A stretch of DNA of 14,976 nt from positions 1 to 14,976 of the forward strand of contig FR902214.1 of the NCBI GenBank assembly GCA_000438415.1, given 5' to 3'. This document shows positions 1 to 7,428 of this stretch, piece by piece. This stretch comes from Clostridium sp. CAG:628. Lineage in GTDB: Bacteria > Bacillota_I > Bacilli_A > RF39 > UBA660. Each line of letters opens with the position of its first letter. Position 1 is the first letter of the stretch. Made by a program: the position numbers and the translations under genes. The notes beneath the pieces were generated by a model. It did no database searches, had not been told where the DNA came from, and saw only the letters and a program-made list of their open reading frames with translations.

Positions 1-570
1 GATAATTGGTATAAAAACAATTTAACTGCTTATACAAAGTATTTAAGTAAAGATGCAGTTTATTGTAATGATAGAAACCTTGCAAGCGAACATGGTTATT
101 CAACAACAGATAGTTTTAGGTATTATTCACTCGAAAGAATAAGAACAAATAAACAACCAACATATAACTGTATAAATATGAGGGATGCATTCAGCGTAAA
201 TAATACAAGTGCAAAACTAGATTACCCCGTTGGATTAATGACAATAGATGAACTGAGTTATGCAGGAGGAGAAACAGGTGAGCCATTAACTGCACCATAT
301 ATATGGTATTACACTAATGCAAATGGAGAAAGTAGTTATGCAAGTGCAACATTCTGGTCCCTTTCTCCTAGTGGCTGGTTTAGTTCTGGCTCGTACGTTT
401 GGTTCGTCCTTGGTTCTGGTTCCCCTGGCATCTTGGGCGAAGGCGGCATCTTCTACTCACTCGCTGTGCGCCCCTCAGTATCTCTCTTGTCTTGTAATCT
501 GATATCTAGAGGAAACGGAAGTCCAGAAAATCCTTACGTTGTTTATACAGGTAGTGGAGTATGTGAATAG
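1..570 (+). CDS. 3' part of a surface/secreted protein with a probable DGR variable region (5' end outside window)
   Basis: The frame is open from base 1 to the TAG at 568-570, so the 189 residues seen are the C-terminal part of a longer protein. The fragment is rich in Tyr, Asn and Ser. It ends with a pattern I associate with secreted repeat or C-type-lectin-like proteins of gut Firmicutes: a Y-A-G-G segment (residues about 89-92), a W-x-L-S-P segment (118-122), an A-V-R-P-S-V-S-L segment (154-161) and a closing N-P-Y-V-V. There is no membrane anchor or sortase motif at the C-terminus. Codons 117-163 are almost all C- or T-ending and poor in A, unlike the rest of the gene, which suggests retroelement-driven diversification of a ligand-binding face. 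The N-terminal signal or anchor would be to the left of the window. The exact family is not certain, and surface location is an inference. Confidence 0.75.
   Translation, partial: DNWYKNNLTAYTKYLSKDAVYCNDRNLASEHGYSTTDSFRYYSLERIRTNKQPTYNCINMRDAFSVNNTSAKLDYPVGLMTIDELSYAGGETGEPLTAPYIWYYTNANGESSYASATFWSLSPSGWFSSGSYVWFVLGSGSPGILGEGGIFYSLAVRPSVSLLSCNLISRGNGSPENPYVVYTGSGVCE
349..490 (+). other. Adenine-depleted block, candidate DGR variable region (VR)
   Basis: By hand count, 361-490 holds 11 A in 130 bases (about 8%). The flanks hold about 35% (301-360) and 34% (491-540). The block lies in the last third of the coding frame, and its codons are dominated by NNC and NNT (TTC, TCC, GGC, ATC, CTT, TCT). 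This is the expected product of adenine-specific mutagenesis of AAC/AAT codons in a template repeat. Framework residues (Trp, Tyr, V-R-P-S-V-S-L) keep non-A codons. The boundaries are approximate. A GC-rich recombined segment is the main alternative. Confidence 0.6.
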
Positions 571-577
571 ATCCCGT

Positions 578-606
578 TAACTTAACTGTGTCTAACGATT
601 AAGTTA
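578..606 (+). repeat. 8-bp inverted repeat just after the surface-protein gene
   Basis: TAACTTAA (578-585) and TTAAGTTA (599-606) are perfect inverted copies around a 13-nt loop, 8 nt after the stop codon. No T-run follows, so it is a poor terminator. DGR target genes often carry a hairpin shortly after the variable region, which makes the position suggestive. An 8-bp match of this composition could also be chance. The rest of 607-724 shows no gene. Confidence 0.35.
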
Positions 607-724
607 CTAATATAATTATTATAAAGTAATCTAAGGGTTAAATGATAATTTATATTTATCTAAATTTCTTTAATTTAAGTAAAAAATCTTGTGAGTCACA
701 GTTTGTTTAAAAAGGTCAAAGGAT

Positions 725-750
725 AAGTAGGTAAAACTACTTTTTTCTTT
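725..750 (+). terminator. Rho-independent terminator of the surface-protein gene
   Basis: AAGTAG (725-730), loop GTAAAA, CTACTT (737-742), then a T-rich run with one C to 750. The stem is short and AT-rich, but the T-tract is long. It lies about 155 nt after the stop codon at 570 and just before the lepA promoter. Confidence 0.55.
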
Positions 751-776
751 TAATTTTTTATGGAATATGGTATACT
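748..776 (+). promoter_or_regulatory. lepA promoter (extended -10)
   Basis: TATACT (771-776) is preceded by TG at 768-769, giving an extended -10. A weak -35, TTTTAA (748-753), sits 17 nt upstream within the T-run of the previous terminator. The expected transcript start is near 783, so the lepA leader would be only about 14 nt long. Confidence 0.6.
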
Positions 777-796
777 TTTAATCGGATGTGAAAGTT

Positions 797-2581
797 ATGG
801 ATAAAAGTAAAATTAGAAATTTTAGTATAATTGCTCATATAGATCATGGCAAAAGTACTTTAGCCGATAGAATACTTGATGTGTGTGGTAATGTAACTGA
901 AAGAGAAAGAAAAGAACAACTTTTAGATAATATGGATATTGAAAGAGAAAGAGGTATTACTATTAAACTAAATGCAGTTGAACTTAAGTATAAAGGTTAC
1001 ACTCTACATTTAATAGATACACCAGGACATGTAGACTTTAGTTATGAAGTAAGTAGAAGTTTGGCTGCATGTGAAGGTGCAATACTTGTGGTGGATGCAA
1101 CTCAAGGAATTGAAGCACAAACTTTGGCTAACTTGTATTTAGCTCTTGATAATGATTTAACTATTATTCCTGTTATAAATAAAATTGATTTACCTAATGC
1201 AGACCCTGAAAAAGTAAAAAACGAACTTGTTAAGACTATTGGTTTTGATAGGAATGAGATACTTTGTGTAAGTGGTAAAACAGGTGAAGGTGTAAAAGAA
1301 CTTATGGATGCTATAGTTGAAAGAATACCATCTCCAAAAGGTACTGATGATAAATTAAGAGCTTTAATATTTGACTCATACTTTGATAGTTATAAAGGTA
1401 TAGTTGCTTTAATAAGAGTAGTGGATGGAACTGTTAAATTAAAAGATAAGATTAAAATGATTAGTACAGATGCTGTATATGAAGTAACATCTTTAGGTAA
1501 AACTACTCCAAAAGATAGTCCAAGAGATAGTTTAAGTTGTGGAGAAGTTGGATATATTACAGCGAGTATTAAGAGTATAGAAGATGTAAAAGTGGGAGAT
1601 ACTATTATACATGAAGGCGATGATTTAGAACCTTTACCTGGTTATAAGCCTATGAAACCAATGGTATTTAGTGGAATATTTCCAATAGATAGTAGTAAAT
1701 ATAATAACTTGAAAGAGGCTTTAATGAAGTTAAAACTAAATGATGCAGCACTTACTTTTGAACCTGAAAAATCTGATGCTTTAGGTTTTGGCTTTAGATG
1801 TGGTTTTTTAGGACTTTTGCACATGGAAATAGTTGAAGAGAGAATTGAAAGAGAATTTAATATAGAACTTATTGCAACAAGTCCAAGCGTTATTTATGAA
1901 GTAGAGTTAACTAATGGGGAAATACTTAGTATTGATAGTCCAAGTAAAATGCCTGAACAAAGTAAAATTAAATGTGTTAAAGAACCTTTTGTTAAAACAG
2001 ATATATTTGTGCCAAATGAGTATGTTGGTCCAGTAATGGAGTTATGTCAAGATAAAAGAGGTATTTATAAAAGTGTTAACTATATAGATGAAAAAAGAGT
2101 AGATGTAATATATGAACTTCCTTTATCGGAAATTGTGTATGACTTCTTTAATAAATTAAAAAGTTTTACTAAAGGTTATGCTTCATTTGATTATGAGTTT
2201 ATTGGTAACAGGGAGAGTAAACTAGTTAAATTGGATATTCTATTGAATGGAGTTGTAGTGGATGCATTAAGTGTAATCGTACACAAGGATAACGCTTATA
2301 ATCGTGGTAAGACTGTTGTTGAAAATTTAAAGAAGATTATTCCAAGACAGATGTTTAGTGTTCCTATTCAGGCTAGTATTGGTACAAGGGTTATTGCAAG
2401 GGAAACTATAAGTGCAATGAAGAAAGATGTGCTTGCTAAGTGTTACGGGGGAGATGTAAGCAGAAAGAGAAAACTACTTGAAAAGCAAAAAGAAGGGAAA
2501 AAACGTATGAAGCAAGTTGGTAGTGTTGAAGTACCACAAGAAGCATTTTTAAGTGTTTTAAGTGTTGATAAGAAAGAATAA
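797..2581 (+). CDS. lepA: Elongation factor 4 (LepA), ribosome back-translocating GTPase
   Basis: 594-residue translational GTPase of full family length. It binds the ribosome and acts in elongation and initiation quality control. G-motifs are clear: AHIDHGKST (13-21), DTPGH (74-78), NKID (128-131) and an SGKTG G5 segment. The C-terminal LepA-specific domain ends in the characteristic basic R-K-R-K-L-L-E-K-Q-K-E-G-K-K-R-M-K stretch, followed by V-P-Q-E-A-F. I chose ATG 797 over GTG 788 because the SD-like GGATGTGA (784-791) overlaps the GTG and sits 5 nt before the ATG; the same GGATGTGA precedes cdsA. The gene has its own promoter and terminator, so it is probably monocistronic. Serines are overwhelmingly AGT, as in the other core genes here. 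Confidence 0.97.
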   Translation: MDKSKIRNFSIIAHIDHGKSTLADRILDVCGNVTERERKEQLLDNMDIERERGITIKLNAVELKYKGYTLHLIDTPGHVDFSYEVSRSLAACEGAILVVDATQGIEAQTLANLYLALDNDLTIIPVINKIDLPNADPEKVKNELVKTIGFDRNEILCVSGKTGEGVKELMDAIVERIPSPKGTDDKLRALIFDSYFDSYKGIVALIRVVDGTVKLKDKIKMISTDAVYEVTSLGKTTPKDSPRDSLSCGEVGYITASIKSIEDVKVGDTIIHEGDDLEPLPGYKPMKPMVFSGIFPIDSSKYNNLKEALMKLKLNDAALTFEPEKSDALGFGFRCGFLGLLHMEIVEERIEREFNIELIATSPSVIYEVELTNGEILSIDSPSKMPEQSKIKCVKEPFVKTDIFVPNEYVGPVMELCQDKRGIYKSVNYIDEKRVDVIYELPLSEIVYDFFNKLKSFTKGYASFDYEFIGNRESKLVKLDILLNGVVVDALSVIVHKDNAYNRGKTVVENLKKIIPRQMFSVPIQASIGTRVIARETISAMKKDVLAKCYGGDVSRKRKLLEKQKEGKKRMKQVGSVEVPQEAFLSVLSVDKKE

Positions 2582-2604
2582 GACTAGTTTTTATTCTTTT
2601 TTTT
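2573..2604 (+). terminator. lepA terminator overlapping the stop codon
   Basis: AAAGAATAA (2573-2581) pairs with TTATTCTTT (2591-2599) across a 9-nt loop. The T-run continues to 2604. The left arm contains the last lepA codons and the TAA stop. Confidence 0.8.
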
Positions 2605-2706
2605 ATGGAAATTTTTTTAACAGATTTTAAAAATTGGTAACAATTAATATCTAAAAATGTATTTAATTAATTACAATTGTAGTTTATAAGGTTCAAAAAT
2701 GCTTTG

Positions 2707-2721
2707 CAATTTTAAAAATTG
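2707..2721. promoter_or_regulatory. Perfect 7+1+7 palindrome upstream of the nuclease-gene promoter
   Basis: CAATTTT (2707-2713), a central A, and AAAATTG (2715-2721) form a symmetric site 6 nt before the TTGACA at 2728. The position suits an operator for a repressor or activator. The same core recurs as a 14-base direct repeat (ATTTTAAAAATTGG at 2624-2637 and 2709-2722). The AT-rich context makes chance possible. Confidence 0.3.
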
Positions 2722-2727
2722 GGCGAT

Positions 2728-2756
2728 TTGACACTATTTTTTATATGTGGTAAATT
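2728..2756 (+). promoter_or_regulatory. Promoter of the DUF1016 nuclease gene
   Basis: Consensus -35 TTGACA (2728-2733), 17-nt spacer, -10 TAAATT (2751-2756) with TG at 2748-2749. The transcript start should be near 2763, leaving about 93 nt of leader before the start at 2856. The leader contains a start-like AGGAGG followed by ATG codons that run only 1 to 3 codons. Confidence 0.6.
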
Positions 2757-2855
2757 TAGGAGGATGTAAGAAATGTATTTCTAATTATATAATAAAAAGT
2801 TTGTAATGATGAAAAGCAGATTATTTTATTATGTTAAATATTGGAGAGGAGAAAA

Positions 2856-3779
2856 ATGAATTATTATGATGAAATAAAAAATATTCTAGTAGATAATGCC
2901 ATTGAAAAAAAGGTTAGAGAATATAAGAGTAATCAAAAAGATTTAGAAAGTTACTATAATGTTGGAAAACTTTTAGTAGAAGCACAAGGAGGAAAAGAAA
3001 GGGCTAAGTATGGTAATGGTCTTATCAAAGAATATTCTAAGAAACTTACGAATGAACTTGGTAAAGGATATTCAACTAGAAATCTAAAATATATGAGGAA
3101 TTTTTACACTGTATGCCAAAAAGGGCAATCACTGATTGCCGAATTCAAGTTTCACAATATTTCATGGACATGTATTACAAAATTATTAAAATTAGATGAC
3201 ATTAATGCAATATTCTATTATGTTAAATGTATTAATAAAATGAATTTAACTACAAGAGAGTTAGATTCAAAATTAAAATCAAAAGAATATGAAAGACTTG
3301 ATAATAAAATTAAAGAAAAATTAGTGAAACAGGAAGAGGTTACAGTAAAAGATAAAATACCAGACCCGATAGTGTTAGAAGGTCTAGAATCTAAAGAAAG
3401 ACTAACTGAAAAAATAGTTCAGAAATGGATAGACGAAAACCCAGCAAGTTTTTGTGAAGCTTTAGGTGAAGGATATTCATATATTAAAAGTCAGTATAAA
3501 ATTAAAATAGGTTCAAACTATAACTACATTGATGTTCTTTTATTTAATTATATATCTAATTCGTTTGTAGTGGTAGAAATAAAAGTGACTGAAATAAAAA
3601 AAGAACATATTGGGCAAATACAAACATATATGAATTATATTGATATTAATTTAAAAAAAGAGTTTCATAATAAAACAACTGGAATACTTTTAGTAAGAGA
3701 GAATAATGAGTGGTTGATTAAATATATAAATGGTGACGATGTAACTATTAGAAGATTTATAACTAGTAGTGAATGTTAA
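2856..3779 (+). CDS. DUF1016 / YhcG-like PD-(D/E)XK nuclease
   Basis: 307 residues. The N-terminal DUF1016 helical domain shows Y-Y-N-V-G-K-L-L (about 33-40), Y-S-T-R-N-L-K-Y-M-R-N-F-Y (72-84) and an I-S-W-T segment (102-105). The C-terminal nuclease domain has D226 in I-D-V-L-L-F, E241-x-K243 and Q254 with Y258, matching the D...ExK...QxxxY core of the family. The start is ATG 2856, with GAGAGGAG directly upstream; TTG 2841 lies in front of that SD. DUF1016 genes are widespread among defence and mobile loci, but their substrate is not settled. Serine codons are 6 AGT of 17, whereas the neighbouring core genes use mostly AGT, so recent transfer is likely. It stands alone, with no methylase or partner nearby. 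It is shorter than E. coli YhcG, but both domains are present. Confidence 0.88.
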   Translation: MNYYDEIKNILVDNAIEKKVREYKSNQKDLESYYNVGKLLVEAQGGKERAKYGNGLIKEYSKKLTNELGKGYSTRNLKYMRNFYTVCQKGQSLIAEFKFHNISWTCITKLLKLDDINAIFYYVKCINKMNLTTRELDSKLKSKEYERLDNKIKEKLVKQEEVTVKDKIPDPIVLEGLESKERLTEKIVQKWIDENPASFCEALGEGYSYIKSQYKIKIGSNYNYIDVLLFNYISNSFVVVEIKVTEIKKEHIGQIQTYMNYIDINLKKEFHNKTTGILLVRENNEWLIKYINGDDVTIRRFITSSEC

Positions 3780-3802
3780 AAGAAAAATAATTAAAAAATA
3801 GT

Positions 3803-3833
3803 AAAACTTTTTTAAAAGGGGTGGAGTTTTTTT
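3803..3833 (+). terminator. Weak terminator after the DUF1016 gene
   Basis: AAAACT (3803-3808) and AGTTTT (3825-3830) enclose a 16-nt loop and run into T-rich sequence. The stem is AT-rich and the loop is long, so the call rests mostly on position and on the T-run. Confidence 0.35.
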
Positions 3834-3841
3834 ATTTAATT

Positions 3842-3850
3842 TGATAAAAT
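3842..3850 (+). promoter_or_regulatory. Extended -10 promoter of the UPF0316-dnaG-rpoD-trmK operon
   Basis: TGATAAAAT: TAAAAT at 3845-3850 with TG at 3842-3843. No good -35 is visible. The predicted start near 3857 leaves a leader of about 19 nt with SD AGAGGTGG (3865-3872). Confidence 0.5.
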
Positions 3851-3875
3851 AGATACGGAATAAAAGAGGTGGATT

Positions 3876-4388
3876 ATGGATAATATAGTGTTTTTATGCT
3901 TGTTAGTATTTTTTGCTAGAATCGTTGATACTTCTTTAAGTACACTTGCTACTGTATTTATTGTAAAAGATAGAACAGTGTTTGCAGTATTGATGAGTTT
4001 TATTCAAGTATTTGTATGGTTTATTGTAGTAAGAGAAGCATTAAATTCAGCAGATAGTGCATTTTTATTAGCACTTAGTTATAGTGCAGGATATGCATGT
4101 GGTGTAATGGTTGGAATGTATTTGAGTGATAAATACATAGTATCAAATGTTAGTGTTAATATAGTAGTAAAGCAAAAAAGGGAAGTAGTAGATGCATTAA
4201 TTAATCATAATTTTGCAGTTAGTGTTAGTAGAGTTAAAGGAAAAGATTTAATAAGTAATAAATATATGATATTTGTTGCTACTACAAATAAAAAACTTCC
4301 TTTACTTAAAAAACTAGTTACTGAGATAGATAGTCATGCATTTATAGTAGTTAGTGAAAATAAGTATGTAGTTGGAGGTTACAAATAG
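3876..4388 (+). CDS. UPF0316 family membrane protein (DUF5698 + DUF2179)
   Basis: 170 residues. The N-terminal half has about three membrane helices (residues 4-20, 33-52 and 60-82), including the A-R-I-V-D-T-S-L-S-T segment typical of DUF5698. The C-terminal half (about 105-168) is a small soluble alpha/beta domain of the DUF2179 type, known from UPF0316 proteins such as B. subtilis YebE and from YitT-like proteins. The biochemical role is not known. It starts at ATG 3876 with a strong SD 3 nt upstream and ends 14 nt before dnaG. It is therefore the first gene of the macromolecular-synthesis operon here, a position I do not regard as standard. About 15 of 18 serine codons are AGT, matching the core genes. 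Confidence 0.85.
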   Translation: MDNIVFLCLLVFFARIVDTSLSTLATVFIVKDRTVFAVLMSFIQVFVWFIVVREALNSADSAFLLALSYSAGYACGVMVGMYLSDKYIVSNVSVNIVVKQKREVVDALINHNFAVSVSRVKGKDLISNKYMIFVATTNKKLPLLKKLVTEIDSHAFIVVSENKYVVGGYK

Positions 4389-4402
4389 TTAGGAGGGTTA
4401 CT

Positions 4403-6136
4403 ATGAAGGTAGATGATAACTTTATTAGAAATGTTAGAGAATCTAATGATATAGTAGATGTTATTGGTGGGTATTTACCTTTAGTACAAAAAGGAAAAAA
4501 TTATTTTTGTGTATGTCCTTTTCATGATGATCATTCCCCTTCAATGAGTATTAGTAAAGAAAAACAAATATATAAGTGTTTTGTGTGTGGAGTAACAGGA
4601 AATGTTATTACTTTTGTAAAGGACTATTTAAGTATTTCATTTTTAGAAGCAGTTGAGGTACTTGCAAAAAGAAGTGGAATCAATTTTAAGCTAGATAAAC
4701 CTAAAGTAAATGATAAATTTAAAGAAGATTATGAAATATATAGTATAGCACTTTCTTATTATAAAAATAATTTAAATACTAAAGAAGGAGAGAATGCTAG
4801 AAACTATCTTAATAAAAGAGGTATTACTAAAGAAGCAATTGATTACTTTGATATAGGTCTTTCACTTAGTAGTGGTTTAGTTAATAGTTTAAGTAAAAAA
4901 TATAATATAGATAAACTAGAAAATATTGGACTTTCATCTAATAATAAGGATTTATTTATAAATAGAATAATGTTTACTATTAGAGATAACTTGGGTAATC
5001 CAGTAGGATTTTCTGGAAGAAAGTATGATGATAGTGATGCACCTAAATATATAAATACTAAAGAAACTGATATATTTAAAAAAGGTAGTATTTTATTTAA
5101 TTATTATAGGGCTAAAGATGAGATTAGAAGAAAAAAAGAGATTATTATTAGTGAAGGTCAGATGGAAGTTATTAGGTGTCATATAGTGGGTATTAATAAC
5201 ATAGTAGCGCTTATGGGAACTGCTTTTACTAAAGAACATTTATCTATTATAAAGAAAGAAAGAGTTAATGTTGTATTAAATCTAGATCAGGATGATGCTG
5301 GTAAACTTGCTACTATTAATATTGGTAAAACTTTAGTAGAAAATGGAATAAATCCTACTGTAATAGTTTTTAGTAAATATAAGGATACTGATGAATTAAT
5401 ACTTAATGAAGGAAAAGAAGCATTTATAAAAACATATGATAACAGGGTTAATTTTGTTGATTTTGAACTTAATTATTTAAAAAAGAATGTTGATTTATCT
5501 AATACTCTTGAAGTGTCTAATTATATAAATGAAAGTATAAATGTTATTAATGAAATAAATGATGATGTATTAAGAGAATTAAAAGTTAGGGAACTTAGTA
5601 AAGAGTTTGATATAAGTACTGAATTAATTAAAAGTAAACTACAGATGAAAGACAATAATAAAGTTATTGTTAAAAAGAGTACTAAAAATGTAGTGAAAAA
5701 GAGATATAATGGGGATGATATGAGTGAACTTAGAATACTTCATTTGATGCTTAATTATCCTGAAGTTATAACTATTTATGAAAGACAACTTGGGTATTTG
5801 AATGATGAAAATAGAAAGAATTTAGCAGATGCTATAATAAATTATAAAGAAAGTCATAAAATGTTTGACTATGCGGACTTTATATGTTACACTAATGTAC
5901 GTGAAGACCTTACTAGAGTCATAAAAGAAGTTGAAAGTTATCCTCTTAATAATGTTGAAAGTATTAGTTATAGTAATGAGGAATTAGAGGACTATATTAA
6001 TAAGGTTAAAAGAAAAAGAGTTAAGATGTTACAAAATGAAAGAACTCTTAAAATTAATGACAGCATTGATGTTAGTGAAAAGGAAGAACTAACTAATAAG
6101 TTTTTAGAAACAAAGAAGGAAGTGCTAAAATGGTAA
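4403..6136 (+). CDS. dnaG: DNA primase
   Basis: 577-residue primase that makes RNA primers at the replication fork with DnaB helicase. The N-terminal CHC2 zinc finger is intact (C38, H41, C59, C62). The catalytic core follows with the F-S-G-R-K and P-K-Y-I-N-T-K-E-T segments (203-222). The TOPRIM motifs are E251-G252 (as E-G-Q-M-E-V-I, where Y-M-D-V is more usual), the M-G-T-A segment (271-274) and the acidic D295-Q-D297-D298-A-G. The last roughly 150 residues are the diverged helicase-binding domain. The start is ATG 4403 behind AGGAGGG (4391-4397). The last codons overlap the rpoD start by 7 nt, so the two genes are translationally coupled. Confidence 0.97.
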   Translation: MKVDDNFIRNVRESNDIVDVIGGYLPLVQKGKNYFCVCPFHDDHSPSMSISKEKQIYKCFVCGVTGNVITFVKDYLSISFLEAVEVLAKRSGINFKLDKPKVNDKFKEDYEIYSIALSYYKNNLNTKEGENARNYLNKRGITKEAIDYFDIGLSLSSGLVNSLSKKYNIDKLENIGLSSNNKDLFINRIMFTIRDNLGNPVGFSGRKYDDSDAPKYINTKETDIFKKGSILFNYYRAKDEIRRKKEIIISEGQMEVIRCHIVGINNIVALMGTAFTKEHLSIIKKERVNVVLNLDQDDAGKLATINIGKTLVENGINPTVIVFSKYKDTDELILNEGKEAFIKTYDNRVNFVDFELNYLKKNVDLSNTLEVSNYINESINVINEINDDVLRELKVRELSKEFDISTELIKSKLQMKDNNKVIVKKSTKNVVKKRYNGDDMSELRILHLMLNYPEVITIYERQLGYLNDENRKNLADAIINYKESHKMFDYADFICYTNVREDLTRVIKEVESYPLNNVESISYSNEELEDYINKVKRKRVKMLQNERTLKINDSIDVSEKEELTNKFLETKKEVLKW

Positions 6137-7428
6137 GTGAAGGTAAAGAATTTAAGAAAGTTGTAAGTGATTTAGTTAAACTTGGTAAAAAGAAAGGGTA
6201 TTTAACTGAAAAAGTTATTACTGAAAAAACTATGTTATTAAATTTAAGTGATAGTGAATTAGAAGAATTATATAAAGAACTTAAAAATAATGATATAGAA
6301 ATTAAGAGTGATAGTGAGAGTGGTGGCGAAGTAGAAGGAAAAACTACTAATATTAAAAGTGTTATTAATGAGTTAGTTGAAATCGGTAAGAAACAAGGGT
6401 TTTTAACTTATGAAGTTATTGCTAAAAAAACTAGTAATTTAGACTTGGATGCTAATAGTTTGGATGAGTTATATAATGCTCTTAATGAAAATAATATAGA
6501 AATTAGAAGTGAAGATGAGAGTGATTCTGATAATAATTTGTTAGAAGATGATCCTGAATTTAATATTGAACATATTGTTAACGAAAGTAAGGATATGAGT
6601 GTTAATGATAATGTTAGAATGTATTTAAAAGAAATAGGTAAAATTAGTTTACTTAGTTTAGATGAAGAACAAGAATTATCTAAAAGAATTGCTTCTGGTG
6701 ATGAAGATGCTAAGAAGATACTTGCTGAATCTAATTTGAGACTTGTTGTAAGTATTGCTAAACGTTATGTTGGACGTGGACTTTTATTTCTTGATTTAAT
6801 TCAAGAAGGAAATATTGGACTTATGAAGGCAGTGGATAAGTTTGATTATGATAAAGGGTTTAAGTTTAGTACTTATGCAACTTGGTGGATTAGACAAGCT
6901 ATTACTAGAGCACTTGCTGATCAGGCTAGAACTATAAGGGTTCCTGTACATATGGTTGAAACTATTAATAAACTTGCTAGAGTTGAAAGACAAATGGCAC
7001 TTGATTTAAATAGGGAACCTACTGATAGTGAACTTGCTAAAAAGATGAATCTTCCACTTGATAAGATTGTAGAAATAAGAAGAATTAGTCAAGATCCAGT
7101 TAGTTTAGAGACACCTATAGGTGAAGAGGATGACTCACATTTAGGGGACTTTTTAGCTGATGAGAGAACTATGGGACCAGAAGAGTATACTGATTATACT
7201 ATGCTTAAAGAGGAACTTAAAGAAGTACTTGAAACTCTTACTAAGAGAGAAGAAGAAGTATTAGAACTTCGTTTTGGGCTTTATGATGGAACATGTCATA
7301 CTCTTGAAGAGGTAGGTAAAAAGTTTGGCGTTACAAGAGAAAGAATTAGACAAATAGAAGCAAAAGCACTACGTAAGTTAAGACATCCATCACGTGCTAA
7401 AAAACTTAGGGATTTCTTAATTGAATAG
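6130..7428 (+). CDS. rpoD: Primary sigma factor (RpoD/SigA) with duplicated region 1.1
   Basis: 432-residue housekeeping sigma factor. Regions 1.2 to 4.2 are intact: 2.1-2.4 at about 198-266 (L-R-L-V-V-S-I-A-K-R-Y, then F-S-T-Y-A-T-W-W-I-R-Q-A), region 3.0 P-V-H-M-V-E-T-I-N-K (272-281), T-P-I-G-E-E-D-D-S-H-L-G-D-F (328-341), and the 4.2 helix-turn-helix V-T-R-E-R-I-R-Q-I-E-A-K-A-L-R-K-L-R (401-418). H274 and E277 match the residues of E. coli sigma70 that read the extended -10, which fits the TGnTATAAT promoters in this window. Residues 7-64 and 73-130 are two copies of the region 1.1 fold in tandem. SD AAGGAAG (6116-6122) lies inside dnaG. Confidence 0.97.
   Translation: MVSEGKEFKKVVSDLVKLGKKKGYLTEKVITEKTMLLNLSDSELEELYKELKNNDIEIKSDSESGGEVEGKTTNIKSVINELVEIGKKQGFLTYEVIAKKTSNLDLDANSLDELYNALNENNIEIRSEDESDSDNNLLEDDPEFNIEHIVNESKDMSVNDNVRMYLKEIGKISLLSLDEEQELSKRIASGDEDAKKILAESNLRLVVSIAKRYVGRGLLFLDLIQEGNIGLMKAVDKFDYDKGFKFSTYATWWIRQAITRALADQARTIRVPVHMVETINKLARVERQMALDLNREPTDSELAKKMNLPLDKIVEIRRISQDPVSLETPIGEEDDSHLGDFLADERTMGPEEYTDYTMLKEELKEVLETLTKREEEVLELRFGLYDGTCHTLEEVGKKFGVTRERIRQIEAKALRKLRHPSRAKKLRDFLIE
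6148..6510 (+). repeat. Tandem duplication of sigma region 1.1 inside rpoD
   Basis: Residues 7-64 and 73-130 align without gaps. Shared positions include G-K-K, G-(Y/F)-L-T, V-I, K-T, E-L-Y and N-(D/N)-I-E-I, about 45% identity by eye. An acidic linker separates the copies. Primary sigma factors normally have one region 1.1, which occupies the DNA channel of RNA polymerase until promoter opening. The DNA copies have diverged, so the duplication is not recent. Confidence 0.8.

Noticed and set aside
317..502. 61-codon frame overlapping the adenine-poor block
   Set aside because: It lies out of frame inside a longer open frame that runs from base 1 and has recognisable protein features. It is a by-product of the low A content.
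571..796. A reverse transcriptase, Avd gene or template repeat next to the putative variable region
   Set aside because: The gap is only 226 bases, has no coding frame of note, and contains no copy of the GC-rich block. None is seen elsewhere in the window.
788..796. GTG 788 as lepA start
   Set aside because: It overlaps the SD-like GGATGTGA. ATG 797 has proper spacing.
2841..2855. TTG 2841 as start of the DUF1016 gene
   Set aside because: It precedes the GAGAGGAG ribosome site that serves ATG 2856.
3124..3140. Hairpin GGCAAT-CACTG-ATTGCC
   Set aside because: It lies inside the intact DUF1016 coding region with no T-run. It is probably codon coincidence.
6796..6993. Minus-strand frames inside rpoD (also at 1642-1824, 7296-7496, 10140-10358 and 12379-12594)
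   Set aside because: They lie opposite well-supported genes, have no ribosome site of note and no recognisable protein. They are shadows of the AT-rich coding strand.
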